64,000 nucleotides of DNA, from NCBI RefSeq assembly GCF_014651135.1, contig NZ_BMWH01000002.1, positions 124,001 through 188,000 of the forward strand, written 5' to 3'. Shown here piece after piece: positions 42,220 through 50,447 of this stretch (position 1 is its first letter; each line of letters starts with the position of its first letter). A program made the position numbers and the translations under genes. The notes beneath the pieces were generated by a model. The model was not told the origin of the DNA. It saw only the letters and a program-made list of their open reading frames with translations, and did not search any database. This DNA comes from Streptomyces echinoruber. Lineage in GTDB: Bacteria; Actinomycetota; Actinomycetes; Streptomycetales; Streptomycetaceae.

Positions 42220-42258
42220 CTGGTACCAGAGTGTCCTTGTCCTGGTAGTGGAACTACC
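42220..42258. promoter_or_regulatory. Operator-like palindromes between the exporter and its regulator
   Basis: A perfect inverted repeat GGTAGT-GGA-ACTACC lies at 42244-42258 and a 10-bp palindrome CTGGTACCAG at 42220-42229, in the 101-base divergent gap. Both fit regulator binding for control of both genes. Confidence 0.6.
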
Positions 42259-42293
42259 TGGAAACAGGGTCCGCGGCGGGGCAGGCTGGGACC

Positions 42294-43253
42294 ATGACGA
42301 CCACGGCCCAGGAGACCCCGGCCCAGGAGACCCCGCCCCGCAAGCCCCCGAAGCGGCGGGAGGCCCCGGTCGGGGAGGCAGCGGCGCCGGGGGCCGCCGC
42401 GGCCGCGCGGCGCACCCGCACCGCCGAGATCCGCCGGCACGAGCTCGCCGCCTTCCTGCGCAGCCGCCGCGAGCGCATCACCCCCGAGCAGGTCGGCCTG
42501 CCCCGCGGCCGCCGGCGCCGCACCCCGGGCCTGCGCCGCGAGGAGGTCGCGCAGCTCTCCTCGGTCGGCGTCACCTGGTACACGTGGCTGGAGCAGGCGC
42601 GCGACATCCAGGTCTCCGTGCAGGTGCTGGATGCCCTCGCGCGCACTCTGATGCTCGATGCGAGCGAGCGCGCCCATCTCTTCCAGCTCGCCGGCGCCAC
42701 CGACCCGACGCCGGCCACCACCTGCCCGGTCGTCACCCCGGCGCTGCGCGCCCTGCTGGAGCAGGTCGAGCCGTTCCCGGCGTGCCTGCAGAACAGCCGC
42801 TACGACATCCTCGCCCACAACCGCACCTACGGGCTGCTGCTGTGCGACCTGGAGACGGTGCCGCCGGAGGACCGCAACTGCCTGATCCTGGCCTTCACCC
42901 ACCCGGAGTGGAGCTCCTCGATCGTGCACCTGCAGGAGGCCCGGCGCCTGATGGCGGCCCGCTTCCGCGCCGCCATGGCCGGCCACCTCGGCGAGCCCGC
43001 CTGGAAGATGCTGCTCAAGCGCCTGCAGGAGCGTTCCCCGGAGTTCCGCGCCGTGTGGGACCGCCACGAGGTCTACGGCCCCGCGAGCAAGCGCAAGGAG
43101 TTCCTCAACCTCCACGTCGGCCGCCTCACCCTCGACCACACCGACCTGTGGCTCAGCCCCGAGCTGGGGGCGCGGATGGTGACGTACGTGCCGGCGGACG
43201 AGGAGACACGGCGGCGGCTGGAGAAGCTGCACGCCCTGGCGCGGGAGCGGTGA
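42294..43253 (+). CDS. XRE-family regulator with MmyB-like ligand-binding domain
   Basis: 319 residues. A disordered Pro/Ala/Arg N-terminus precedes ELAAFLRSRRERITPEQVGL and the HTH (TPGLRREEVAQLSSVGVTWYTWLEQAR, about 80-106). The PAS-like MmyB domain then has LQNSRYDILAHNRTYGLLL and VRLTLDHTDLWLSPELGA-like segments. Such regulators control neighbouring exporters or oxidoreductases in Streptomyces. Divergent from the exporter gene. Confidence 0.92.
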   Translation: MTTTAQETPAQETPPRKPPKRREAPVGEAAAPGAAAAARRTRTAEIRRHELAAFLRSRRERITPEQVGLPRGRRRRTPGLRREEVAQLSSVGVTWYTWLEQARDIQVSVQVLDALARTLMLDASERAHLFQLAGATDPTPATTCPVVTPALRALLEQVEPFPACLQNSRYDILAHNRTYGLLLCDLETVPPEDRNCLILAFTHPEWSSSIVHLQEARRLMAARFRAAMAGHLGEPAWKMLLKRLQERSPEFRAVWDRHEVYGPASKRKEFLNLHVGRLTLDHTDLWLSPELGARMVTYVPADEETRRRLEKLHALARER

Positions 43254-44368
43254 GCGGGCGCCTCACCCGCCGGACAGGACCCGCGCGGCCTGCCCGGCCT
43301 CGTCCGACTCCAGCCGGCGGGCCGTGCGCTCGGCCGTGTGCCGGGCCCACCGGCCGCTGGTCAGCAGCCCCAGCCCCAGCACCGCGAGCCCGCACGCGAC
43401 GAGCACCCACCACCCGGGCCGGGCCGCCGTCACGAACGCCTCCCGGTACGACGAGGAGCCCACGCCGGAGGCGAGCACCGCGCCGACCACCGCGACGCCG
43501 AGAGTCTGCCCGAGCTGCCGGCTGGTGGAGGCGACGGCGGCGGCGACGCCGGCCTGGGCACGCGGCATGCCGGAGACGGCGGTGTTGGTGATGGGCGCGT
43601 TGACGAAGCCGAAGCCGACGCCGAACAGGACGTAGCCGAGGACGAGCAGGGCGTCGGAGGTCTCCGCCCCGAACGCGGCGAACAGCAGCGCGCTCGCGGT
43701 GATCGCGCACCCGGCGACCAGCAGCGACAGGCGCGGCCCGCGGCTGCCGACCAGCCGCCCGGACAGCGGCGCGCACAGCAGGGTGGGCCCGGCCAGCGGC
43801 AGCATCCACAGGCCGGCGTGCAGGGCGTCCAGGCCGCGGACGTTCTGCAGGTACAGCGTGGACAGGAACAGGAAGCCGCCCAGGCCGGCGAAGGCGCCGA
43901 CCGCTGTCACGGTGGCGCCGCTGAACGGGGCCGAACCGAAGAAGCGCAGGTCGATGAGGGGCTCCTCGCGGCGCGACTCGTACCACAGCAGGCCCAGCAG
44001 CGCGGCCAGGGCGAGGCCGGCGTACGGCAGGATCGCGGCGGGGAGGAGTGCGGGGCCTCGATGATGGCGTACGTCAGCGCGCCGAACAGGGCGATGACCA
44101 GCACCTGGCCGACCGGGTCGGGGCGGCGGGCCCGGGGCGCGCGGGACTCGGGGACGAAGCGCAGGGTGAGCAGGAGCGCGGCCAGGGCGACCGGGAGGTT
44201 GACCCAGAAGATGGAGCGCCGGCCGACCGACTCCACGAGCAGGCCGCCGACGAGGGGGCCCGCGGCCATCGAGATGCCGACCACGCCGCCCCACACGCCG
44301 ATGGCGCGGGCGCGTTCGCGCGGGTCGGTGAAGGTGTTGGTGATGATCGACATCGCCACCGGATTGAG

Positions 44369-44409
44369 CTCCCCCAGAGCCTTGACGGCCTGGGAGGTAC
44401 CCCCATTCC
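44369..44409. repeat. Short palindrome-like insertion inside the MFS pseudogene
   Basis: Contains ctcccccagagcc ... ggaggtaccccc, with partly self-complementary ends (ggtacc core, CTCCC/GGGAG arms). Removing it would rejoin AVGG with NPVAMSIITN. Similar 'CTCCCCCAGAGCC' pieces are, from memory, scattered through Streptomyces genomes. Exact borders are uncertain by a few bases. Confidence 0.6.
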
Positions 44410-44560
44410 CCGCCGACCGCCTGCACCATACGGAAGACGACCAGCAGCTCCAGGCTGGGCGCGAGGGAGCACAGCAGCGAGCCGGCGCCGAAGACGACCA
44501 GGCCCGCCGTGAAGACCCGCCGGCGGCCGATCCGGTCGGCGGCGGAGCCGGCCGGCATCA

Positions 44561-44626
44561 GCAGGGACGCCAGCACCAGCGTGCAGGGACGCCAGCACCA
44601 GCGTGCAGGGACGCCAGCACCAGCGT
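44561..44626. repeat. 22-bp tandem repeat, three identical copies, inside the MFS pseudogene
   Basis: Units 44561-44582, 44583-44604 and 44605-44626 (gcagggacgccagcaccagc + gt) are identical. One copy encodes TLVLASL in the intact protein; the two extra copies shift the reading frame. Confidence 0.95.
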
Positions 44627-44894
44627 GTAGGCGTCGATGGTCCACTGCAGGCCCGACGTGCTCGCGTGCAGCTCGCGCTGGAGGGAGGGCAGGGCGACGT
44701 TCAGGGCCGTGTTGTCCAGGCTCACGATCAGCAGGCTCATGCAGCAGATCGCGAGCACCAGCAGACGTCGGCGGGGGCTCAACTCGGGCATGCGGCTCAT
44801 GGTACGCGCAACTCGATAGTGCGGCTAACTAATGGTCGGTGCAAGGTCACGGCCGCGGGGCCGGGTACCCGCCGCCGTACGTGACAATGGAGGA

Positions 44895-46034
44895 ATGTCC
44901 ACGCCCGTGTCTCCCCTGCAGATCGGTCCCCACGTCGTCGCGCCGCCCGTCGTGCTCGCGCCCATGGCGGGCATCACCAACGCGCCCTTCCGCACGCTGT
45001 GCCGGGAGTTCAGCGGCGGCAAGGGCCTGTTCGTGAGCGAGATGATCACCACCCGGGCGCTGGTGGAGCGCAACGACAAGACCATGCGGCTGATCCGGTT
45101 CGACGCGAGCGAACGGCCGCGCTCGATCCAGCTCTACGGCGTCGACCCGGCCACCGTCGGCAAGGCCGTCCGCATGATCGTGGAGGAGGACCTCGCCGAC
45201 CACATCGACCTGAACTTCGGCTGCCCGGTGCCGAAGGTGACCCGCAAGGGCGGCGGCTCGGCGCTGCCGTACAAGCGCAACCTGCTGCGGGCGATCCTGC
45301 GCGAGGCCGTCCGCGGCGCCGGGGACCTGCCGGTGACGATGAAGATGCGCAAGGGCATCGACGACGACCACCTCACCTACCTCGACGCCGGCCGCATCGC
45401 CGTCGAGGAGGGCGTCACGGCGATCGCGCTGCACGGCCGCACCACCGCCCAGCACTACGGCGGCACCGCCGACTGGGAGGCCATCGCGCGGCTGAAGGAG
45501 CACGTGCCGGAGATCCCGGTGCTCGGCAACGGCGACATCTGGTCCGCCGGGGACGCGCTGCGCATGGTCCGCGAGACCGGCTGCGACGGCGTGGTCGTCG
45601 GCCGCGGCTGCCTGGGCCGGCCGTGGCTGTTCGCCGACCTGGTGGCCGCCTTCGAGGGACGCGAGGACTACCGGCGCCCCACGCTGCGTGAGGTCGCCGA
45701 CGTCATGGTGCGGCACGCCACGCTGCTCGGCGAGTGGCTCGGTGACGAGCAGCGCGGCGTCGTCGACTTCCGCAAGCACGTCGCCTGGTACCTGAAGGGC
45801 TTCTCCGTCGGCTCCGCGATGCGCAAGCGGCTCGCCGTGACCTCCTCGCTGGCGGAGCTGCGGGCCGGGCTGGACGAGCTGGACCTCGACCAGCCCTGGC
45901 CGGCCGGCGCCGACGGGCCCCGCGGCCGCACCTCCGGCAACAACCGCGTGATGCTGCCGGACGGCTGGCTGAAGGACCCCTACGACTGCGCCGGCGTCGG
46001 CGAGGACGCGGAGCTGGACACCTCCGGCGGCTGA
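44895..46034 (+). CDS. tRNA-dihydrouridine synthase (Dus family)
   Basis: 379 residues. FMN barrel motifs: VLAPMAGITNAPFRTLCREF, HIDLNFGCPVPKVTRKGGGSAL (active-site Cys in the GCP motif), VTMKMRKGIDDDHLTYLD, IALHGRTTAQHYGGTADW and VLGNGDIWSAGDAL...DGVVVGRGCLGRPWLF. Reduces uridine in tRNA D-loops with NADPH. Start at ATG 44895, preceded by GGAGG; ATG 44832 is too far upstream of any ribosome site. Single gene divergent from the dead exporter. Confidence 0.96.
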   Translation: MSTPVSPLQIGPHVVAPPVVLAPMAGITNAPFRTLCREFSGGKGLFVSEMITTRALVERNDKTMRLIRFDASERPRSIQLYGVDPATVGKAVRMIVEEDLADHIDLNFGCPVPKVTRKGGGSALPYKRNLLRAILREAVRGAGDLPVTMKMRKGIDDDHLTYLDAGRIAVEEGVTAIALHGRTTAQHYGGTADWEAIARLKEHVPEIPVLGNGDIWSAGDALRMVRETGCDGVVVGRGCLGRPWLFADLVAAFEGREDYRRPTLREVADVMVRHATLLGEWLGDEQRGVVDFRKHVAWYLKGFSVGSAMRKRLAVTSSLAELRAGLDELDLDQPWPAGADGPRGRTSGNNRVMLPDGWLKDPYDCAGVGEDAELDTSGG

Positions 46035-46104
46035 CCGGGGCCTGGTCGGTTCTCCCGGTCAGCCTCCCAGGTCAGCTCCCCCTCCGGGGCAGCTTCCCCC
46101 GGGG

Positions 46105-48336
46105 TCAGTTCCCCGTCGGGTGCGGGGTGGAGCCGTAGGCCTTCAGGAAGCGGTCGCGGAAGGAGCTCATCTTCCACACCGGCGCGTCGTGCGCGGGGCG
46201 CAGGCCGTCCGTCCAGCCCCAGCCGGCGATCCGGTCGAGGACCTTCGGGTCCTTGGCGACGATCGTGCACGGCACGTCCCGGCTGGCGTGGGTGCCGCTG
46301 ACCCGGGAGATGGGCTGGTGGTCGCCGAGGAAGACCAGCACGGTGTCGTCCCTGCCGTAGCGCTCCAGCCACTGGGTCAGGGCGGTGACCGAGTACTGGA
46401 TCGACTTGCCGTACTCCTCGCGGGACCGGGTGGGGCTGGCGATGATGTCGGCCGGCTTGTTGCCCGCCTTCTCGATGGCCTTGAAGACCGAGCCGTCGCC
46501 CAGCCGGTCCCAGCCGACCATCCTCGGGATCGGCGCCCACGGCTGGTGGCTGGAGGTCAGGATCAGGAACGACATCAGCGGCTTGTCCCGCTTCCTGCTG
46601 TGTTCCCGCCGCTGGAACTGCTCCAGGGCGTACTGGTCCGGCATGGTCGACCAGCTGAACTTCGGTCCCTTGTAGCCGAGCTGGAAGGCGTTGTAGACCT
46701 TGTCCAGGCCGTACCACTTCGCCTCCGGCCAGCCCTTCTGCACGCCCGGCATGACGCCCACCGTGTCCCAGGCGCCGGTCTTCCGGAAGGCCTTGGTGAG
46801 GGTGAGGTGCTCGCCGTCGGCGGTGACCGTGCGGTAGCGGTTCTGGTTGTTGATCCACATGCCCGACATGAACGTCGAGTGGCCCAGCCAGCTGCTGCCG
46901 CCGTACGTCGCCGAGGTCAGCCAGCCGCTCTTGGCGTGGAAGCCCGCCTTGGCCAGCGCCTTGGTGCGCGCGTCGAGCACGGCGTCCACGCCGGGCGCCA
47001 TGATCGGGTCCTCGACGGCGCTGCGGCCGTAGCTCTCGATGAACGCGAAGACCATGTCCTTGCCGCGCAGGGCCGGCACGAGCTGGCTGCCCGGGGTGGC
47101 GCCGAAGGCGTCCCGCCGGGCCTCCTTGGCGAAGGCCCGCTCGTCGCGGATCGTCTCGCGCACCCGCGCCTCGCGGTACTTCACCATCGTCACGGTGTGC
47201 TCGGCGGCCAGCGGCACCCCGGAGACGTCCAGGTTCAGCGTCGCGCAGGTCATCCACAGCGCGCTCAGCACCAGCAGGACGTGTGTGGAGCGCGTCCGGT
47301 TCCGGCCCAGCAGCGTGCCGATCCGCACCACCGCCAGCGCCATCACCGCCACCACCAGCAGCGCGAGCAGGATCGCGCCGGCGGCGGCCAGGAACGCGTA
47401 CGTCCCGCCCATCGTGTCCGCCACGTACGACTGCGCGTCGTCCAGGAGCTGCCAGTCGAGGATCACGTTGAACCCGCGGCCCAGGTACTCGTAGAAGCCG
47501 ATGTCCAGGACGTTCAGCACGGTCAGCGCGCCGAGCGCGAGCCCGCCGAGGACGGCGGCGGCCAGCCGGGGCCGGCGCGGCAGCGCGATCAGCACCGCCG
47601 CCCCCAGCAGCGCCTCCACCGGCAGCCGGGTGAACTGGGCGAGACGGAAGTTCTCCTGCCGGTTCGGCATCACCAGCGCGACGACGACCAGTGCGACGGC
47701 GACGACGGTCACGGCGATCCCGGTGATCCGCGCGGCGAGTGGGTGCCGCGCCCTCCAGCGCCGCCGGGCGTCCCGGCCGACCCGGGCGCGCAGGGCCCGC
47801 AGGACGGCACCGCGGGAGCGGGGGGTGGCGGGGGAGCCGTCGGCTCCGGCGGCCTCGTCGGCTCCGGTGGAGGCGGCCTCTTCGGTGCCGGTTTCCTCGG
47901 CGGCGGTCTCTTCGGCGCCGGTTTTCTCGGTGGCCTCCTCGGCGACGCCCTCCTCGGCGGCGGCTGCTTTCGTGGCGGCGGCGGTGTCCCCGGTGGGGAG
48001 GTCGGTGGTCGCGGCGGGTTCGTCGGCGGGGGGTTCCGTGGTCGTGGTGGCGTCCCCGGCGGCTGCTTCCGCGGCCGCGGTGGTGTCCCCGGCGTCCGGT
48101 TCGGCGGGCGCGGCGGCTTTCCCGGCGGCCGGTTTGGCGGGCGCGGCGGCTGCCGGACCGGTGTCCGGGGACGGCGCACCGGGGACCTCGCGCGGCGCCG
48201 CGCCGGAGCTCTCGCGCGCCGCCGCCTCGGAGACCTTCGGGCCGTCCCCGGCCGGCGCGTCCGCCGGCGGCACCGGCGGATTCGGAGCCCCGACCGGGTC
48301 CTCGGCCGCCCCGGTGGTGTCCGATGACTGGTGCAT
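46105..48336 (-). CDS. Membrane-anchored sulfatase/alkaline-phosphatase-superfamily protein (LTA-synthase-like)
   Basis: About 743 residues from ATG 48336 (an upstream GTG is possible). Residues 1-180 are Ala/Glu/Thr/Pro-rich repeats, probably cytoplasmic and disordered. Then come about five membrane helices (ITGIAVTVVAVALVVVALVM; LEALLGAAVLIALP-like; LAAAGAILLALLVVAVMALAV) and an extracellular sulfatase-fold domain with DMVFAFIESYGRSA, the catalytic Thr/Ser region SATYGGSSWLGHSTFMSGMW, and VLVFLGDHQPIS with metal-binding Asp-His. Relatives add phosphoglycerol or phosphoethanolamine to wall polymers. Substrate unknown. Confidence 0.88.
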   Translation of the reverse strand: MHQSSDTTGAAEDPVGAPNPPVPPADAPAGDGPKVSEAAARESSGAAPREVPGAPSPDTGPAAAAPAKPAAGKAAAPAEPDAGDTTAAAEAAAGDATTTTEPPADEPAATTDLPTGDTAAATKAAAAEEGVAEEATEKTGAEETAAEETGTEEAASTGADEAAGADGSPATPRSRGAVLRALRARVGRDARRRWRARHPLAARITGIAVTVVAVALVVVALVMPNRQENFRLAQFTRLPVEALLGAAVLIALPRRPRLAAAVLGGLALGALTVLNVLDIGFYEYLGRGFNVILDWQLLDDAQSYVADTMGGTYAFLAAAGAILLALLVVAVMALAVVRIGTLLGRNRTRSTHVLLVLSALWMTCATLNLDVSGVPLAAEHTVTMVKYREARVRETIRDERAFAKEARRDAFGATPGSQLVPALRGKDMVFAFIESYGRSAVEDPIMAPGVDAVLDARTKALAKAGFHAKSGWLTSATYGGSSWLGHSTFMSGMWINNQNRYRTVTADGEHLTLTKAFRKTGAWDTVGVMPGVQKGWPEAKWYGLDKVYNAFQLGYKGPKFSWSTMPDQYALEQFQRREHSRKRDKPLMSFLILTSSHQPWAPIPRMVGWDRLGDGSVFKAIEKAGNKPADIIASPTRSREEYGKSIQYSVTALTQWLERYGRDDTVLVFLGDHQPISRVSGTHASRDVPCTIVAKDPKVLDRIAGWGWTDGLRPAHDAPVWKMSSFRDRFLKAYGSTPHPTGN

Positions 48337-48509
48337 GCTCGTGTGCTGAGGCACCCGAAGGGTCCTTCCGTGCGACGCCCGTGACGACAAGCGGCGGGCA
48401 CGCGGGGAGGCGGCGCCCGCCGATCTCCCGTACGGCTGCCCCGCCGGGCCTGTTCACGTCGCTCGGCAAACACCGGGCAAACGCCTGGTCAACCGCCCGG
48501 AAGGGGGCC

Positions 48510-50447
48510 TCAGGCGCCGCTCACCGCGGTCAGCAGCGCCAGCGGCGCCGCGGCCGCGCGGGACTCCCGGACGCACGCGTGCGGGCAGGGCACCGGCTCG
48601 GCGTGCGTGTCGCGGCCGTACCCGGCCAGCACCTGCGGCAGCCGGTGGCCGGTCGCGGTCGCCGCGTCGATCAGGGCGTGGGCCACGGTGCGGGCCTCGT
48701 CGTGCAGTCCGTAGCGGGCCAGGCCCAGCGCGATCAGCGCGTTGTCGTGCGGCCACACCGCGCCGCGGTGGTACGACAGCGGGTGGTACGCCGGCTGCCC
48801 GGCCGCCAGCGTGCGCACGCCCCAGCCGGAGAAGAAGTCCGGTTCCAGGAGCCTGCGGCCGACCGCCTCGCCGTACTCCTTGTCCAGCAGCCCCGACCAC
48901 AGCAGGTGCCCGGCGTCGGAGGCGAGCGCGTCCACCTGCTTGCCGTCCCCGTCCAGGGCGAGGGCGGGGAAGGCGTGCTCGCGCATCCAGAAGTCCCGCT
49001 GGAAGCGGTCGCGCAGGTCGCCGGCCGCCTGCTCCAGCAGCGCCGCGTAGGTGTGGTCCTGCCACACCGTGCGCGCCACCCACGCGGTGCGCCGCAGCGC
49101 GTCGTAGGCGTAGCCCTGGGCCCCCGCCGCCATCACCGGCCCGGTGGGGCGCGTACCGTCGGCCGAGCAGATGGCGCCGGGGGAGTCCTTCCAGTTCTGG
49201 TTGGCGGGGCCGCCCCGGTCGGCGCGGTAGACCAGGTAGCCGCGCGAGGCCAGTCCGCCGTGGTCCAGCATCCAGCCGACCGCCGCCCGCGCGTGCGGTT
49301 CCAGCCGGCGGGCCGGGGCGGTGTCGCCGGTGTGCTCGACGTACGCGCCGAGCAGGACCAGGAAGAGCGGGGTGGCGTCGGCCGAACCGTAGTAGCGGCC
49401 GAACGGCACCTGCCCGAAGTGGGCGAGTTCGCCGTGCCGCACCTCGTGCACGATCTTGCCGGGCTGCGCGGCCGCCTCCGGGGCGGTGTGCGTGGCCTGG
49501 GCGGCGGCGAGCGCGGCCAGGGTGTGCGCGGCCGGCTCCGGCCGGTGGGGCAGCAGGAAGAGGGACGTGAGCAGGGCGTCGCGGCCCAGCAGGGTCAGGC
49601 ACCAGGGGGCGCCGGCGGCCGGGACGCGCAGCGGCTCCCCGTCCGGCCCGGTCGCCGGCACCTGCAGCGCGGCCAGGTCGGCCAGGCCCCGCGCGCAGGC
49701 CGCGGCCAGCTCCGGCCGGCCGGCCGGGAGGGCCACGCCCCGCGTGAACGCGTCCTCCAGCGCCAGGAGACGGCCGTCGACGGCGGCCGGCGAGCGCGGC
49801 ACGCGCAGGGCACGCCGGTCGCCGTGCGGCCGGGCCATCACCCGCAGCGTCAGCTCGGCCGTGTCGTACGGCTCCAGCTCCAGCGTCCACACCAGCCGCC
49901 GGGCGCCGGTGCCGGTCTCCTCCACCGCGTCGGGCGCGGGGTCCGCGGTGACGGTGGTGCAGGACCGCCATCCGCCGCGCCGGTAGGTGAACTCCACGCC
50001 GTCGCCGAGCACCTGGCGGGTGCGCACGGCGCCGGGCTTGCTGTAGGTGCGGTGGTCGGAGCGCAGCTCGAACTGGTCGGCGAAGTCGGCGTCGGCGGTG
50101 ACGGCGATCCGGACCCCGGTGGGCTCCGGGCGGTTGCTGGTCACCCGCAGCGACTCCACGAACGCGCTGTCGGCGACGGCCTGTTCACGGAAGAGCGTGC
50201 AGGCGGGCGGCTCCTGGCGCCCGCCGCGCGGGACCAGCACGCAGCGGGCGGTGTCCCCGCCCGCGACCGGTGCCAGCGTCTCCGGCACGGCGCCGTCCAC
50301 GGTGAGCTGCCACCGGCTCAGGTGCCGGGCGTCGCGCACGAACAGCCCGCCCGGGAGGCCGCCGCCGCGTACGGTGCCGATGTCCCCGCCGTCGTCCACG
50401 GCCGCGAACGTCGCGCCGCGCACGAGCAGGTGCTGCCGGTCCGTCAT
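48510..50447 (-). CDS. Amylo-alpha-1,6-glucosidase-like glycan debranching protein
   Basis: 645 residues without signal peptide. The N-terminal beta domain (GDDIGTVRGG-like; LFVRDARHLSRWQLTVDG) is as in glycogen-debranching N-terminal families. The (alpha/alpha)6 barrel has CLTLLGRDALLTSLFLLPHRPE, ANQNWKDSPGAICSADG, RGPLAAVEVQ-like and PLSYHRGAVWPHDNALIALGLARYG. Together with the next gene it fits intracellular alpha-glucan or trehalose-like metabolism. The ATG overlaps the stop of the upstream hydrolase gene by four bases. Confidence 0.88.
   Translation of the reverse strand: MTDRQHLLVRGATFAAVDDGGDIGTVRGGGLPGGLFVRDARHLSRWQLTVDGAVPETLAPVAGGDTARCVLVPRGGRQEPPACTLFREQAVADSAFVESLRVTSNRPEPTGVRIAVTADADFADQFELRSDHRTYSKPGAVRTRQVLGDGVEFTYRRGGWRSCTTVTADPAPDAVEETGTGARRLVWTLELEPYDTAELTLRVMARPHGDRRALRVPRSPAAVDGRLLALEDAFTRGVALPAGRPELAAACARGLADLAALQVPATGPDGEPLRVPAAGAPWCLTLLGRDALLTSLFLLPHRPEPAAHTLAALAAAQATHTAPEAAAQPGKIVHEVRHGELAHFGQVPFGRYYGSADATPLFLVLLGAYVEHTGDTAPARRLEPHARAAVGWMLDHGGLASRGYLVYRADRGGPANQNWKDSPGAICSADGTRPTGPVMAAGAQGYAYDALRRTAWVARTVWQDHTYAALLEQAAGDLRDRFQRDFWMREHAFPALALDGDGKQVDALASDAGHLLWSGLLDKEYGEAVGRRLLEPDFFSGWGVRTLAAGQPAYHPLSYHRGAVWPHDNALIALGLARYGLHDEARTVAHALIDAATATGHRLPQVLAGYGRDTHAEPVPCPHACVRESRAAAAPLALLTAVSGA

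Larger units (their letters stand above)
43263..44800 (-). pseudogene. MFS exporter (DHA2 type), multiply disrupted
   Basis: The N-terminus (MSRMPELSPRRRLLVLAICC; SLDNTALNVALPSLQREL; WTIDAYTLVLASL) is in one frame. A 22-bp unit is then present three times (44561-44626), adding 44 bases and shifting frame to LLMPAGSAADRIGRRRVFTA. A roughly 41-bp foreign-looking insertion (about 44369-44409) shifts again, to MAMSIITNTFTDPRERARAI and VGISMAAGPLVGGLLVESVG. A third slip near 44050 moves to LLPAAILPYAGLALAALLGL and the intact C-terminal half ending RRLESDEAGQAARVLSGG. Each piece alone is good MFS sequence. Clearly a dead gene, or several assembly errors together. Confidence 0.9.
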
